Of a stretch of DNA of 64,000 nt, positions 17,869 to 26,273 are shown one piece after another. The notes beneath the pieces were generated by a model. It was not told the origin of the DNA. It ran no database searches and saw only the letters and a program-made list of their open reading frames with translations. The stretch is from assembly GCA_022791135.1 (NCBI GenBank), contig JAAVYM010000051.1, positions 17,783-81,782 of the forward strand, read 5' to 3'. The number at the start of each line of letters is the position of its first letter. The first letter of the stretch is position 1. The DNA is from Oscillibacter sp. Its GTDB lineage: Bacteria; Bacillota; Clostridia; Oscillospirales; Oscillospiraceae. Both the position numbers and the translations under genes were made by a program.

Positions 17869-19566
17869 TTATCCCTGATCCATGCCGCACTCCGTCGCCG
17901 CTTCCACCAGGCGGCGGTCGTTCATCACCGCGTCATAGAATCGGAAGCCGCCGGAGAAGTTATAGGTTTCGTAGCCGTATCCCTCCAGAATACGGCAGGC
18001 GATATAGCTCCGCAGGCCGCTCTGGCAGATGACATACACCGGCTTGCCGGCTTCGATCTCGCCCAGCCGCTCCCGCAGTTCGTCCACAGGAATGTTGCGG
18101 AAGCCCTCTATGCGCCCTTGGGCGTATTCCTGGGGCGTCCGGGCATCCAGCAGCGTCACGCTGCCGTCCCGGGGCAGATCCTTCACGTCTTCCAGATGGA
18201 ACTGCTTCACCACGCCCCTGGCCAGATTTTCCACCATGAAACCGGCCATATTCACCGGGTCCTTCGCCGAGGAGTACGGCGGCGCATACGCCAGGTCCAA
18301 GTCCTTCAGCTCAATGGCCGTCAGCCCGGCGTGGATAGCGGCCGCCAGCACGTCGATGCGCTTATCCACTCCCTCAAACCCCACGATCTGTGCCCCCAGG
18401 AGGCGGTAGGTTTTCTTTTCAAAGACCACCTTCATGGTCATGACCTTGCCGCCGGGGTAATAACCCGCGTGACTCATGGGGGACAGAACCACCGCGTCCG
18501 CGTCCAGCCCCGCTTTCCGCGCGTTGGTCTCATTGACGCCTGTGGAGGCCGCCGTCATACCGAAGACCTTGATGACCGAGCTGCCCTGGCTTCCTGAATA
18601 CCGGCTGTCCCCGCCGCAGATGTTGTCCGCCGCAATGCGGCCCTGCTTGTTGGCCGGGCCTGCCAGGGAGAGCAGCACATCCTGCCCGGTGACAACGTGC
18701 CGGACCTGTACGGCGTCGCCCACGGCGTAGATATCCGGGACGGAGGTCTCCATCCGGTCGTTGACCACGATGCTGTCCTTGATGCCCAGCTCCAGGCCCA
18801 CTGCCTTGGCCAGGGCGGTATCCGGCGTGACGCCGATGGCCAGCACCACCATATCGGCGTGGAGAGGCTGTTCGCCTTTGAGCAGCACGTCCACGCCGCC
18901 GTCCCGTTCCGCAAAGCCCTCCACCGTACGGCCCAGGGCCAGCTTCACACCGCGGCCCCGCATTTCACTGTGGATAAACGCCGCCATATCCGGGTCAAAG
19001 GGGTTCATCAGCTGCTTTGGCCGCTGGACGATGGTGACGTCCATCCCCAGCTCCCGCAGGTTCTCCGCCAGCTCCAATCCGATGAAGCCGCCGCCGGCCA
19101 GCACGGCGGACTTTGGGCGGTTTTGCCGGATATAGTCCTGAATGCGGAACGTATCCTCCACTGTCCGCAGGGTGAAGAGCTTCTCCAGCCCTACGCCCGG
19201 GAGGCGGGGCTGGGTGGGCTTTGCTCCGGGGGAGAGAAGCAGCTTGTCATAGGATTCCTCAAATTCCTCCCCGGTCTCCAGGTTTTTGACAGAGACCGCC
19301 TTGCGCTCCGGATGGATGGCGGTGACCTCGTGATGCACCCGCATATCCACCCGGAAACGGGCGAAGAAGCTCTCCGGGGTCTGGAGGGTCAGGGCCGCAG
19401 GATCTTCAATGACACCGCCGATGTAATAGGGCAGGCCGCAGTTGGCATAGGAGACATACCCGGACCGCTCAAAGACCACGATTTCGGCCTGCTCGTCCAG
19501 CCTGCGCAGCCGCGCCGCCGCCGTGGCGCCGCCCGCCACGCCGCCTACAATCACAACCTTCATCAT
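17869..19566 (-). CDS. CoA-disulfide-reductase-like FAD/NAD oxidoreductase with C-terminal rhodanese domain
   Basis: 565-residue flavoprotein, cytoplasmic, probably reducing CoA disulfide, CoA persulfide or polysulfide with NAD(P)H. The start is MKVVIVGGVAGGATAAARLRR, an FAD-binding dinucleotide fold. The single active cysteine of the family is in SYANCGLPYYIGG near residue 44. A second NAD fold (AVLAGGGFIGLELAENL) is near 155, followed by the AVGDAV motif near 285. Residues 460-550 are a rhodanese domain with active-site loop ICQSGLRSY. Ribosome site AAGGAGG precedes two adjacent ATG codons; either may start. Thioredoxin lies 9 bases upstream in the same operon. Confidence 0.9.
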   Translation of the reverse strand: MMKVVIVGGVAGGATAAARLRRLDEQAEIVVFERSGYVSYANCGLPYYIGGVIEDPAALTLQTPESFFARFRVDMRVHHEVTAIHPERKAVSVKNLETGEEFEESYDKLLLSPGAKPTQPRLPGVGLEKLFTLRTVEDTFRIQDYIRQNRPKSAVLAGGGFIGLELAENLRELGMDVTIVQRPKQLMNPFDPDMAAFIHSEMRGRGVKLALGRTVEGFAERDGGVDVLLKGEQPLHADMVVLAIGVTPDTALAKAVGLELGIKDSIVVNDRMETSVPDIYAVGDAVQVRHVVTGQDVLLSLAGPANKQGRIAADNICGGDSRYSGSQGSSVIKVFGMTAASTGVNETNARKAGLDADAVVLSPMSHAGYYPGGKVMTMKVVFEKKTYRLLGAQIVGFEGVDKRIDVLAAAIHAGLTAIELKDLDLAYAPPYSSAKDPVNMAGFMVENLARGVVKQFHLEDVKDLPRDGSVTLLDARTPQEYAQGRIEGFRNIPVDELRERLGEIEAGKPVYVICQSGLRSYIACRILEGYGYETYNFSGGFRFYDAVMNDRRLVEAATECGMDQG

Positions 19567-19575
19567 CGCGCCTCC

Positions 19576-19881
19576 TTACAGCAGGGCGAGAATCTGGCTC
19601 TTGGGCTGCGCGCCCACCGCCTGATTCACAGCCTTGCCGTCCTTCATTACCACCAGGGTCGGAATGCTCATCACGCCGAACCGGCCTGCCAGCTCCGGCT
19701 GTTCGTCCACGTTGACCTTTCCCACCTTGATGTCGGGCCGCTCCGCCGCGATCTCCTCCACCACAGGGGCCACCATACGGCACGGTCCGCACCACGATGC
19801 CCAGAAGTCCAGCAGAACGGGGTGGTCGGACTTCATGACTTCTTCCTGAAAATTTGTCTGAGTAATGTTAATGACAGACAT
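19576..19881 (-). CDS. trxA: Thioredoxin (copy 1)
   Basis: Small disulfide reductase, 101 residues, with the active site WASWCGPCRM near 28-37 and the cis-proline segment SIPTLVVM near 72. It is the first gene of the operon with the CoA-disulfide-reductase-like flavoprotein, which could use it as a partner or keep its substrates reduced. AAGGAGG ribosome site. A nearly identical copy (about 93 of 101 residues) lies at 31098-31403 in another redox operon, and the identity extends into the 3' flank, so the copies are a fairly recent duplication. It has its own promoter with a Crp-type operator. Confidence 0.96.
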   Translation of the reverse strand: MSVINITQTNFQEEVMKSDHPVLLDFWASWCGPCRMVAPVVEEIAAERPDIKVGKVNVDEQPELAGRFGVMSIPTLVVMKDGKAVNQAVGAQPKSQILALL

Positions 19882-19916
19882 GATTTGTCCTCCTTGTTGT
19901 GTACTTTATGGGTTCC

Positions 19917-19956
19917 ATTATAGCCGGCATTTTGTTTTCTTCCGTGACATTGTCAC
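19917..19956 (-). promoter_or_regulatory. Promoter of the thioredoxin operon with a Crp-type palindrome
   Basis: On the minus strand a perfect TATAAT (19917-19922) has no good -35 box. Instead GTGACATTGTCAC (19944-19956), a perfect palindrome around one central base, is centred about 40 bases before the expected start. That is the usual position of class II activation by Crp/Fnr proteins. The same arrangement with GTGATAAAGTCAC is found at 32417-32429. Confidence 0.75.
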
Positions 19957-20028
19957 AAAGAGGCCAGGCGCATCCCCGAGCCGGTCCCCAAACAGCAGCA
20001 GAGGGCCGCGCTGTTACCAAATTGTAAC

Positions 20029-20078
20029 TTGCTTTTTACTATACAGCCGTATAATATCATATTATACCATCGTATAAT
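20029..20078 (+). promoter_or_regulatory. BlaI-type operator pair and promoter
   Basis: Two related palindromes: TATAC-N4-GTATA (20040-20053) and ATTATAC-N4-GTATAAT (20061-20078), spaced 21 bases centre to centre. The first overlaps a TATAAT box (20050-20055) with a weak TTGCTT 15 bases upstream. The sites lie directly before the BlaI-like gene and fit autorepression. The sequence differs from the classic BlaI TACA/TGTA core but has the same symmetry. Confidence 0.75.
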
Positions 20079-20089
20079 GGAGGCGTGCT

Positions 20090-20461
20090 ATGAAACGATT
20101 AGGCGATGCAGAGCTGGAAATCATGCTGGCCATTTGGGAGGCCGGAGAACCGGTGGCGTCCTCCTATGTCCAGGATAAGCTGAAGGGCAGCCGGAACTGG
20201 CTGCTGCCGACGGTCCTCACGTCTTTGAACCGGCTGGTGGAAAAGGGCTTTTTATCTGTGGAAAAACAGGGCCAGGGCAACCGCTACCGCCCCCTGATCT
20301 CTGAAGAGGGCTATAAGGCCGCCGAGGGCCGGGGACTCATCGACCGGCTCTACGGCAGCAGCTTCACCGGCATGGTGGTCGCGCTGTACAACGGGCGGGC
20401 TATCGGCAAGGAGGATTTGCAGGAGCTGCAGCAGTACCTGGATCACCTGGAGGAATCATAA
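20090..20461 (+). CDS. BlaI/MecI-family transcriptional repressor
   Basis: 123-residue winged-helix repressor of the penicillinase-repressor family (LGDAELEIMLAIWEAGEPV; then LLPTVLTSLNRLVEKGFLSVEKQGQGNRYRPL). In this family a partner membrane protease triggers cleavage of the repressor. The next gene is such a protease homolog, joined through a TAATG overlap (stop at 20459-20461, start at 20461). Two palindromic operators lie over its promoter. The inducing signal is not known. No beta-lactamase gene follows; the operon continues with an acyltransferase instead. Confidence 0.93.
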   Translation: MKRLGDAELEIMLAIWEAGEPVASSYVQDKLKGSRNWLLPTVLTSLNRLVEKGFLSVEKQGQGNRYRPLISEEGYKAAEGRGLIDRLYGSSFTGMVVALYNGRAIGKEDLQELQQYLDHLEES

Positions 20462-23358
20462 TGGAAATTCTGCTGAATACGGCGAAATGGAGCGCCACCG
20501 TGGGGGCCGCAACACTGATTTTAACTCTGCTGAAGCCCCTTCTGGATAAGCGCTACAGCGCGAAGTGGCGATACGGCGCATGGCTGGCTATGGCTGTGCT
20601 GCTGCTGTTGGCCCCGGTGCAGTGGGGCCGGTTCCTTCCCCAAGCGCCGGCGGAGCCGCCGGTGGTCATTGAGGTACCGCGGCTGGAGGTAACCGTCAGC
20701 CCTCAGGCGGGGCTGACCTTTCAGCAGCCCTCGGCTGGGGTTCTCCGTCCCGATCCGGCGCCCCGGCCCGTGATTTCCCTGGAAAAGGCCCTGACGGCCT
20801 TATGGTTGTCAGGCACGGCGGCATTTATGTCCTATTACCTGCTGGGAACCTGGCGCTTTACCCGCCGGGCCAGGCGCTGGAGCCGGCCCGCCGGAGGGGA
20901 CGCCGCCCAGGTCTATGAGGCCGTCCGGCAGGAAATGGGCTTGACCGCAACGCCTTTGCTGGCGGTCAGCTTCGCCGTGGACTCCCCTATGGCGGTGGGC
21001 CTGTTCCGCCCCCGGCTGTTGCTGCCGGAAGAGTGCTGCGAATCCCGGCAGCTGGCGTTCATCCTCCGCCACGAGCTGACCCACTACCGCCGCCGGGATC
21101 TGTGGTACAAGCTGGTCCTGCTGGCCGCCAACGCCCTCCACTGGTTCAATCCCCTGATTTGGCTGCTGCGCCGGGAGGCAGAGCAGGACCTGGAGCTGAC
21201 CTGTGATGGCGCGGTGGTGTCCGGGGCGGACGATGAGACCCGCCGGGCCTATAGCGAAGCGCTGCTGGCCTCCATCCGTCCCCGGAAGGGCCGGGCCGTC
21301 CTGTCCACCCACTTCAGCAGCGGCAAGGCCGCTATGAAGGAGCGTTTCCGCAACATTTTGGGCAAGCGGGGCCGGAAACGGGGACTGACGGTCCTGACGG
21401 CGGCTCTGACAGTCACGGTAGCGGCTGCCGGTGTCTTTGGCGTGCGGTCCGCCGCCATGGACGGCATGCTGAGTCCAGAGGAGCTGGCACAGTGGCAGGA
21501 GCGGCTGAACAGCCCCGAGATGAAACCCTACACTGCCAGAATGTACACCGACGCCGCCCGCCTTCCCTCGGAGGAAGCGTTGGATGCCATGTTCGGTCCT
21601 GACGGCGGCCGCTACGGCGGCTCTTCCGTTACCGCCGTAAGCGGAACGCGGAGGGGCAATACCCTTACGCTGGAGCTGGAGGGAGCCTTTCCCAACGGCC
21701 TGACCCAGGGAACCCTGACCCTGTTGGACGGGAAGCCCGCCAGCTTCGCTACCCCGCTGCACACCGCCGTGGAAACGGCGGCGTGGAACCGGATGGAGCG
21801 GGACGCCGGGTCTCTCGCCGCCCAGGCTGCGGAAATCGGATCGCTTCCCGGAACTCTGGAGTTTACGGAAATGTACATCACGGGTCTCTCCTGCCTGGAG
21901 CGGGTAGCCGTGGGCAGTAAGACCTATTACATGTGGGAACTAAGCTACCGGATGAAGCCCAACGACCTGAAAAGCCTCCTGCTCATCGGAGGAGACCGCG
22001 AGGAAAACGGGTGGCTGACCCAGGGCGGCCCGATGGGCAGCCCCATCCTGATTGCCAGCGTAGACAAAAACGGCAAGGTAAGGCTGGAAGAGGAGACCTA
22101 TGACTCTATCGCCAGAAGGTCCGGCTACACCTGGGAGGAATACCTCTACTGCCGCTACGAGCTGAATATGGAGATCGGGTCTCCCGGCCTTTGGGGCGGT
22201 TGGCCGGAGCTATCCCTCTGGGATTCGATACGCAGCGGCCAGAATGCCTGGGCGCTGGACGGCGAGCAGACGGCCCTCACATACCTAAGCCAGCAATACG
22301 GCATCTCGCCGGACGGCGGACTCGCCTTCCTGCGGGCCTTTGAGGCGGGCGAAGGGCACAACCATGATCAGGCGGCGCTGTTTCGCGCCCGTCTCGGAAA
22401 GCGCACCGTCACCTTGCTGCTCGCCCGCATCGCCTGCCCGATGAAGGACGGTTCCACGGCCCAGTTCTGGCAAGTGTGCGCCGAACGCTGGGACCCGGAT
22501 GAGCCGGAACCTGTCTCCTTTCCTCTAACAACACCTGCTCTGCTGGAGTCCGTTTCCAAATCCCGGCCCGGCCTACCAGATTTGGCGGCTCCCACTCCAA
22601 TGTCTCAGCCCGATCTGCCGGCCCCAGCAGCTTCCGGCCTGACCTCCCAGCCCGCCCCGGCGGACTCTGACCTGACGTTTCAGCCCGACCTGCCCTATGA
22701 GGTTGACGACGGGTCCATCCGCATCTCGGCCATTCCAGCCCCGGAACCGGACGTCCGCATTCCCGCCGGAAACGCCCACCCCTCCTCCGGCAGCAGCGGC
22801 AGGGACGATGGCCAGGCGGGCAGCAGCCGAGAAGACAGTCCCCCCCGCAGCGAAGACAGCGGGGTCAAAGACAGCGGCGCCGTGAAGCCGGTGCCTGGCC
22901 AAGGTATCCACACGCCCACCGGAATCATCGGCGACTTCGACGGCGACGGCGTACGGGACGAATGGGTGTGGATCAACTACAACCCCATTCGGCTCCTCTA
23001 TGACCCGGACACCGGGGACATCCGCTTTGACCCGCCTGCGCCGGATGTCTGGGAAACTGTCTACCCTGCCGCCTACGACCCGGAGACAGGGGACATCCTC
23101 TTCGGCCCTGGCACACCGGAAATCCTCGGCCCGTCCGCCCGTGCCGAGGCGGAAGCGGCCCTGGACCCGGACGTTCGCCCCGCCACCCAAGTCACCGGCG
23201 GCTTCGACGGGGACGGCACAGCGGACCCGAAGGTCCGGATCAACGGCCAACGCCACCAGGTCACCGTAGACCCGGATACTCAGGACGTCCTCTTTGATCC
23301 ACTTGCGCTGGAGGTTTGGGATACCATCAGCACCACGGCTCCGGGAGGAGCGCCGTGA
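20461..23358 (+). CDS. BlaR1/MecR1-like M56 membrane metallopeptidase with very long extracellular C-terminus
   Basis: 965-residue signal-transducing membrane protease. Membrane segments are near 12-28, 37-54 and 110-130. The cytoplasmic zinc-peptidase site is HELTH (204-208) with ELTCD at 245-249. A final membrane segment is near 308-325. The outer part is not a penicillin-binding sensor: no STYK or KTG-like transpeptidase pattern was seen. It has about 640 residues, including a Pro/Ser-rich stretch (690-810) and two short acidic repeats near 822 (DFDGDGVRDEW) and 920 (GFDGDGTADPKV) that look like calcium-binding loops. It is coupled to BlaI before it and to the acyltransferase after it (GTGA overlap). 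Ligand unknown. Confidence 0.85.
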   Translation: MEILLNTAKWSATVGAATLILTLLKPLLDKRYSAKWRYGAWLAMAVLLLLAPVQWGRFLPQAPAEPPVVIEVPRLEVTVSPQAGLTFQQPSAGVLRPDPAPRPVISLEKALTALWLSGTAAFMSYYLLGTWRFTRRARRWSRPAGGDAAQVYEAVRQEMGLTATPLLAVSFAVDSPMAVGLFRPRLLLPEECCESRQLAFILRHELTHYRRRDLWYKLVLLAANALHWFNPLIWLLRREAEQDLELTCDGAVVSGADDETRRAYSEALLASIRPRKGRAVLSTHFSSGKAAMKERFRNILGKRGRKRGLTVLTAALTVTVAAAGVFGVRSAAMDGMLSPEELAQWQERLNSPEMKPYTARMYTDAARLPSEEALDAMFGPDGGRYGGSSVTAVSGTRRGNTLTLELEGAFPNGLTQGTLTLLDGKPASFATPLHTAVETAAWNRMERDAGSLAAQAAEIGSLPGTLEFTEMYITGLSCLERVAVGSKTYYMWELSYRMKPNDLKSLLLIGGDREENGWLTQGGPMGSPILIASVDKNGKVRLEEETYDSIARRSGYTWEEYLYCRYELNMEIGSPGLWGGWPELSLWDSIRSGQNAWALDGEQTALTYLSQQYGISPDGGLAFLRAFEAGEGHNHDQAALFRARLGKRTVTLLLARIACPMKDGSTAQFWQVCAERWDPDEPEPVSFPLTTPALLESVSKSRPGLPDLAAPTPMSQPDLPAPAASGLTSQPAPADSDLTFQPDLPYEVDDGSIRISAIPAPEPDVRIPAGNAHPSSGSSGRDDGQAGSSREDSPPRSEDSGVKDSGAVKPVPGQGIHTPTGIIGDFDGDGVRDEWVWINYNPIRLLYDPDTGDIRFDPPAPDVWETVYPAAYDPETGDILFGPGTPEILGPSARAEAEAALDPDVRPATQVTGGFDGDGTADPKVRINGQRHQVTVDPDTQDVLFDPLALEVWDTISTTAPGGAP

Positions 23359-24413
23359 CGGCGGGGCGAGAGGGCACGCCTCCCCGTGACCAGGCCGTCG
23401 ACCTCATCAAGGCCGTCGCTATTTGGGACGTAGTCCTCAGCCACACAGCGGCGGCTCCCTTCTCCGGCGGGATCGTGGGGACAAAGCAATGGCTTGCGGC
23501 CCTCTTCTGGGCCAGCCTGACCCACGCCAGCGTCTCGCTGTTCCTGATGGCCAGCGGCGCGCTTCTCCTGCCGCCGGAACGGGAGCTGACGCTGAAAAAG
23601 CTCTATACCCGGACCTTTCCCCGGGCGCTGGCGGCGCTGTTTTTCTGGGCGGCGTGCTACAAGCTGGTCTTCCTGGCGCTGACGGGCGGCTTCAACCCCT
23701 GGGACCTGGAGGCAGCGGTGAAAAATCTGCTGCTGTTCCGGCATGAGGAGCACCTGTATTACCTTCATATCATGCTCCTGGTCTACGCCTTCCTGCCCAT
23801 CACCCGGCTGATCGCCCGCTGTGCGGACCGGCGGCTTTTGGAATACGCCCTGGCGCTGTGGTTCCTGCTGGGCATACTCTATCCGACGGTGCGCACCTTC
23901 TGGCCTTTCACCTTGATGAGCGGCATCCCGGTACAGTGGCGGATGAACATGGCCTACGCCTCCATTGGCTATACGCTGCTGGGGCATTACCTGGCGGTCT
24001 ACCATCCCCGGCCCCGGCGGGGCGTCTGCGCGGGGCTTTTGCTGGCGGGATTTCTGCTCGTCTTTGGCGGAACCTGCGCGGCATCCCGGGCGGCGGGCGC
24101 GCCGGACGGCCATTTCCTGGAGGGGATGGGCGTGGGGATTTTCCTGACGGCCCTGGGCGAGTGGGGCCTGTGCCGGACGGTGCGGCTCTCCAAACAGGCC
24201 GGAAGGCTGGCATCGGCCCTGGCAAAGGCTTCCTTTTGCATCTACTTGAGCCACGTGTTGTTTCTCCAGGCCTTCGCCCGATGGGGAATCCGGACCGCAG
24301 ACGGCCCGGTGCTGTTCACGGCCCCGATGGTTGCCGGACTGATCGTCGCCTGCTGCTGCGCCGTCTACGTGCTGCTGTCCCGGATACCAGGGGTCCGGCG
24401 CTGGCTGGTCTGA
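23355..24413 (+). CDS. Acyltransferase family 3 membrane protein
   Basis: 352-residue polytopic membrane protein of the O-acyltransferase (acyltransferase 3 / OatA-WecH) superfamily. The opening RDQAVDLIKAVAIWDVVLSHT contains the family's R/D...K and histidine segment. About ten hydrophobic helices follow. Near the end ASFCIYLSHVLFLQAF is another family hallmark. The start is GTG at 23355, overlapping the previous stop as GTGA with GGAGG 4 bases before; an ATG 39 bases further left lies inside the previous gene and has no such site. As last gene of the BlaI/BlaR1-like operon it may acetylate peptidoglycan or surface glycan in response to the sensed wall stress (inference). Confidence 0.82.
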   Translation: MTAGREGTPPRDQAVDLIKAVAIWDVVLSHTAAAPFSGGIVGTKQWLAALFWASLTHASVSLFLMASGALLLPPERELTLKKLYTRTFPRALAALFFWAACYKLVFLALTGGFNPWDLEAAVKNLLLFRHEEHLYYLHIMLLVYAFLPITRLIARCADRRLLEYALALWFLLGILYPTVRTFWPFTLMSGIPVQWRMNMAYASIGYTLLGHYLAVYHPRPRRGVCAGLLLAGFLLVFGGTCAASRAAGAPDGHFLEGMGVGIFLTALGEWGLCRTVRLSKQAGRLASALAKASFCIYLSHVLFLQAFARWGIRTADGPVLFTAPMVAGLIVACCCAVYVLLSRIPGVRRWLV

Positions 24414-24438
24414 GCGGGACAGCTGGCAAAAAAGTATA

Positions 24439-24466
24439 CAGCGGACTGCGTATGCAGTCCGCTGCT
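24439..24466. terminator. Bidirectional terminator with an 18-base palindromic core
   Basis: CAGCGGACTGC-GTAT-GCAGTCCGCTG followed by CTTTT. The palindrome GGACTGCGTATGCAGTCC recurs in the terminator at 42596-42613. It separates the convergent acyltransferase and VanY-like genes. Confidence 0.88.
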
Positions 24467-24467
24467 T

Positions 24468-25409
24468 TTATTCCAAGCCCGTCAAATACTCCTCCAGGCA
24501 GATCCCCCGCCGCATGATCTCCCCGGCGGCCTCCGTCCCCACGTAGCGGTAGTGCCAGGGTTCATACCCCACGCCGGTGAGGGCGCTTTTCTCCGTGGGG
24601 TAGCGGAGGATGAAGCCGTACTCGGCGCAGTTCTCCATCAGCCATTTCTGCACCGCCGTCTCCTCCTGCCCTTGGTCCAAAAGCTGGTAGGACTTGTCTA
24701 CAATGTCCACCGCCAGACCCGCCTGATGCTCGCTGGTTCCCGGGCGGGAGACCCACACGGCCGCCTGCTCCTCCGCCTCCTCTCGAGAAATAGCCCCGGT
24801 GAGGCAGGAGCGGACCTTCCGCTCAAACAGCTCCTCCTGCTTCTCCCAGCTGCGCCAGGACGAGCAGATCAGCGGTTCCAGCCCTGCCGCCCGGCAGGCG
24901 TCCATCATCCGCTGGAGGTCCGGATAGGCCCGGCTGTCGATGGCGTGGCCGTTTCGCAGCTGGGTCAGCTCCGGGACGGAAAAGCCCTCCGGCAAGGGAT
25001 TTTGGCCGTTGACCAGGAGCAGCCGCCAGTCCTCCGGGTCCCCTTGCCCGTCAAAATCCGCCCCGTCCGGCAGGGTTTGGACGCGGATGTCGTCCGGCTC
25101 CTCCGGGAGGGTGGTGAAATTCTGGCCGCCGGCCGCCGGGGGAGAGGGTTCCCCGACGGCTCCGGCGCAGGCCGCCGCCGGAAGCGAGGGGGCGGCTTCG
25201 GCCCGGCCCAGCAAAAACCCGGTGGCAAACAGCGTCAGCCCCGCCAACGCCAACAGCGCCGGCAATGGCCGCCTGTCTTTCCGCCGGACCCGGGAGGGCG
25301 CGGGGCGGCGGGGCCTGGCGGCCGGGCGCTCGTCCCACCGGGCGGGGGCGGCGGCGTAATACTCCCGGTCCAGGAGAGGGAACTCACGGATGATGCAGGA
25401 ACGAGACAT
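24468..25409 (-). CDS. VanY-like D-alanyl-D-alanine carboxypeptidase (M15B)
   Basis: 313-residue membrane-anchored zinc D,D-carboxypeptidase that trims terminal D-alanine from peptidoglycan stems. After a basic cytoplasmic start there is one membrane anchor at about 50-66, then a linker rich in Ala/Pro. The catalytic domain is in the last 170 residues: SRPGTSEHQAGLAVDI (zinc His and Asp) near 228 and GYEPWHYRYVG (catalytic Glu and zinc His) near 285. It lies last in an operon with a response regulator, a kinase and an unknown secreted protein. This layout recalls vanR-vanS-vanY, but no vanH/A/X genes are present. A housekeeping wall-stress role is more likely than glycopeptide resistance. Confidence 0.88.
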   Translation of the reverse strand: MSRSCIIREFPLLDREYYAAAPARWDERPAARPRRPAPSRVRRKDRRPLPALLALAGLTLFATGFLLGRAEAAPSLPAAACAGAVGEPSPPAAGGQNFTTLPEEPDDIRVQTLPDGADFDGQGDPEDWRLLLVNGQNPLPEGFSVPELTQLRNGHAIDSRAYPDLQRMMDACRAAGLEPLICSSWRSWEKQEELFERKVRSCLTGAISREEAEEQAAVWVSRPGTSEHQAGLAVDIVDKSYQLLDQGQEETAVQKWLMENCAEYGFILRYPTEKSALTGVGYEPWHYRYVGTEAAGEIMRRGICLEEYLTGLE

Positions 25410-25490
25410 AGAAACAGCTCCTTTGCGTTTGAATTGTCTCTATCATAAGGCTTGTCCCCGTCGAAACCGAAACATTCCTGCATCGAAGTC

Positions 25491-26273
25491 TCACCATTTT
25501 TGCATCGAACCGGCATCAACGCTGGAGTCCATCTCCGGAGGGTAACCCACGGCGGCGCGAAGGCCGTCGTCCACCGTTTTCCAGTCCACCTCCAGGGTGA
25601 TGTGCAGGGTTTCCTTGTAAGCATAGACCACGCACAGTGTGCCGCTGCCCGTCAGGCGGAAGACGGCGACGTAGCTGCCGTCGGCATGCAGCGGCTCACA
25701 CTCCAGCCCCAGGCTGTCCAGGAAAGCCGCGCCGATGGTCTCCGCCCGGGCGGAAAAATCCCAGAGCAGCTCCGACGTCAGCTCCAGCGCCAGAATCCGG
25801 CCCGACTCCCCGTCCAGGTACAAGCCAAGACTCCCTCCCGTCTTGTTGTCGTAAGATTCCAGCGCCGCGAAGGCCGCGCTGGACAGGTCCTGCTGGTCCC
25901 GGAGATAGAGAACGCTGCCTTGAAAATCGCTGTACAGCGTGTCGGCGTGCTCCGGCAGGACCTCCAGCGCCACCAGCCGCTGGAGGTCCGTCCGGGCCTG
26001 AGCGGACAGCTCCGCCAGCTTCTCCTCCTCCGGCTCCTGGCCCACGATGGTGAGAAAGTTGGGAACGGACTGGTACTGGGCCAGCAGCCACACCCGCCCC
26101 GGCAGCTCCGGGGGCTTGGAGGGAAAGTTGTTGTCCGCCGTCAGGGGTTCGGCGTGGACCGTCTCGGCGAGCCTGCCGTCCTCCAGGGTGGACAGCCGCA
26201 GCGGCAGCAGTGACAGCGCCGCCACCGTCAGGGCCGTCAGGATGGGGAAGAGCCAGTTTTTCCAGTTTCCCAC
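25491..26273 (-). CDS. Membrane-anchored protein of unknown function in a two-component operon
   Basis: 260 residues, not assigned to a family. The GTG at 26271-26273 with AGGAGG 9 bases upstream is the best start; it overlaps the 3' end of the kinase gene by 37 bases. It begins with a short N-tail and one hydrophobic segment (WLFPILTALTVAALSLLPL), so the bulk is probably outside the cell. The outer part has a strand-rich middle and a C-terminal half (DGESGRILALEL, YVAVFRLTGSGTLCVVYAYKETLHITLEV) that resembles small beta domains of kinase accessory proteins. Position between the kinase and VanY suggests it modulates the sensor, as YycH/YycI-type proteins do elsewhere. That comparison is by context only. 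Confidence 0.6.
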   Translation of the reverse strand: MGNWKNWLFPILTALTVAALSLLPLRLSTLEDGRLAETVHAEPLTADNNFPSKPPELPGRVWLLAQYQSVPNFLTIVGQEPEEEKLAELSAQARTDLQRLVALEVLPEHADTLYSDFQGSVLYLRDQQDLSSAAFAALESYDNKTGGSLGLYLDGESGRILALELTSELLWDFSARAETIGAAFLDSLGLECEPLHADGSYVAVFRLTGSGTLCVVYAYKETLHITLEVDWKTVDDGLRAAVGYPPEMDSSVDAGSMQKW

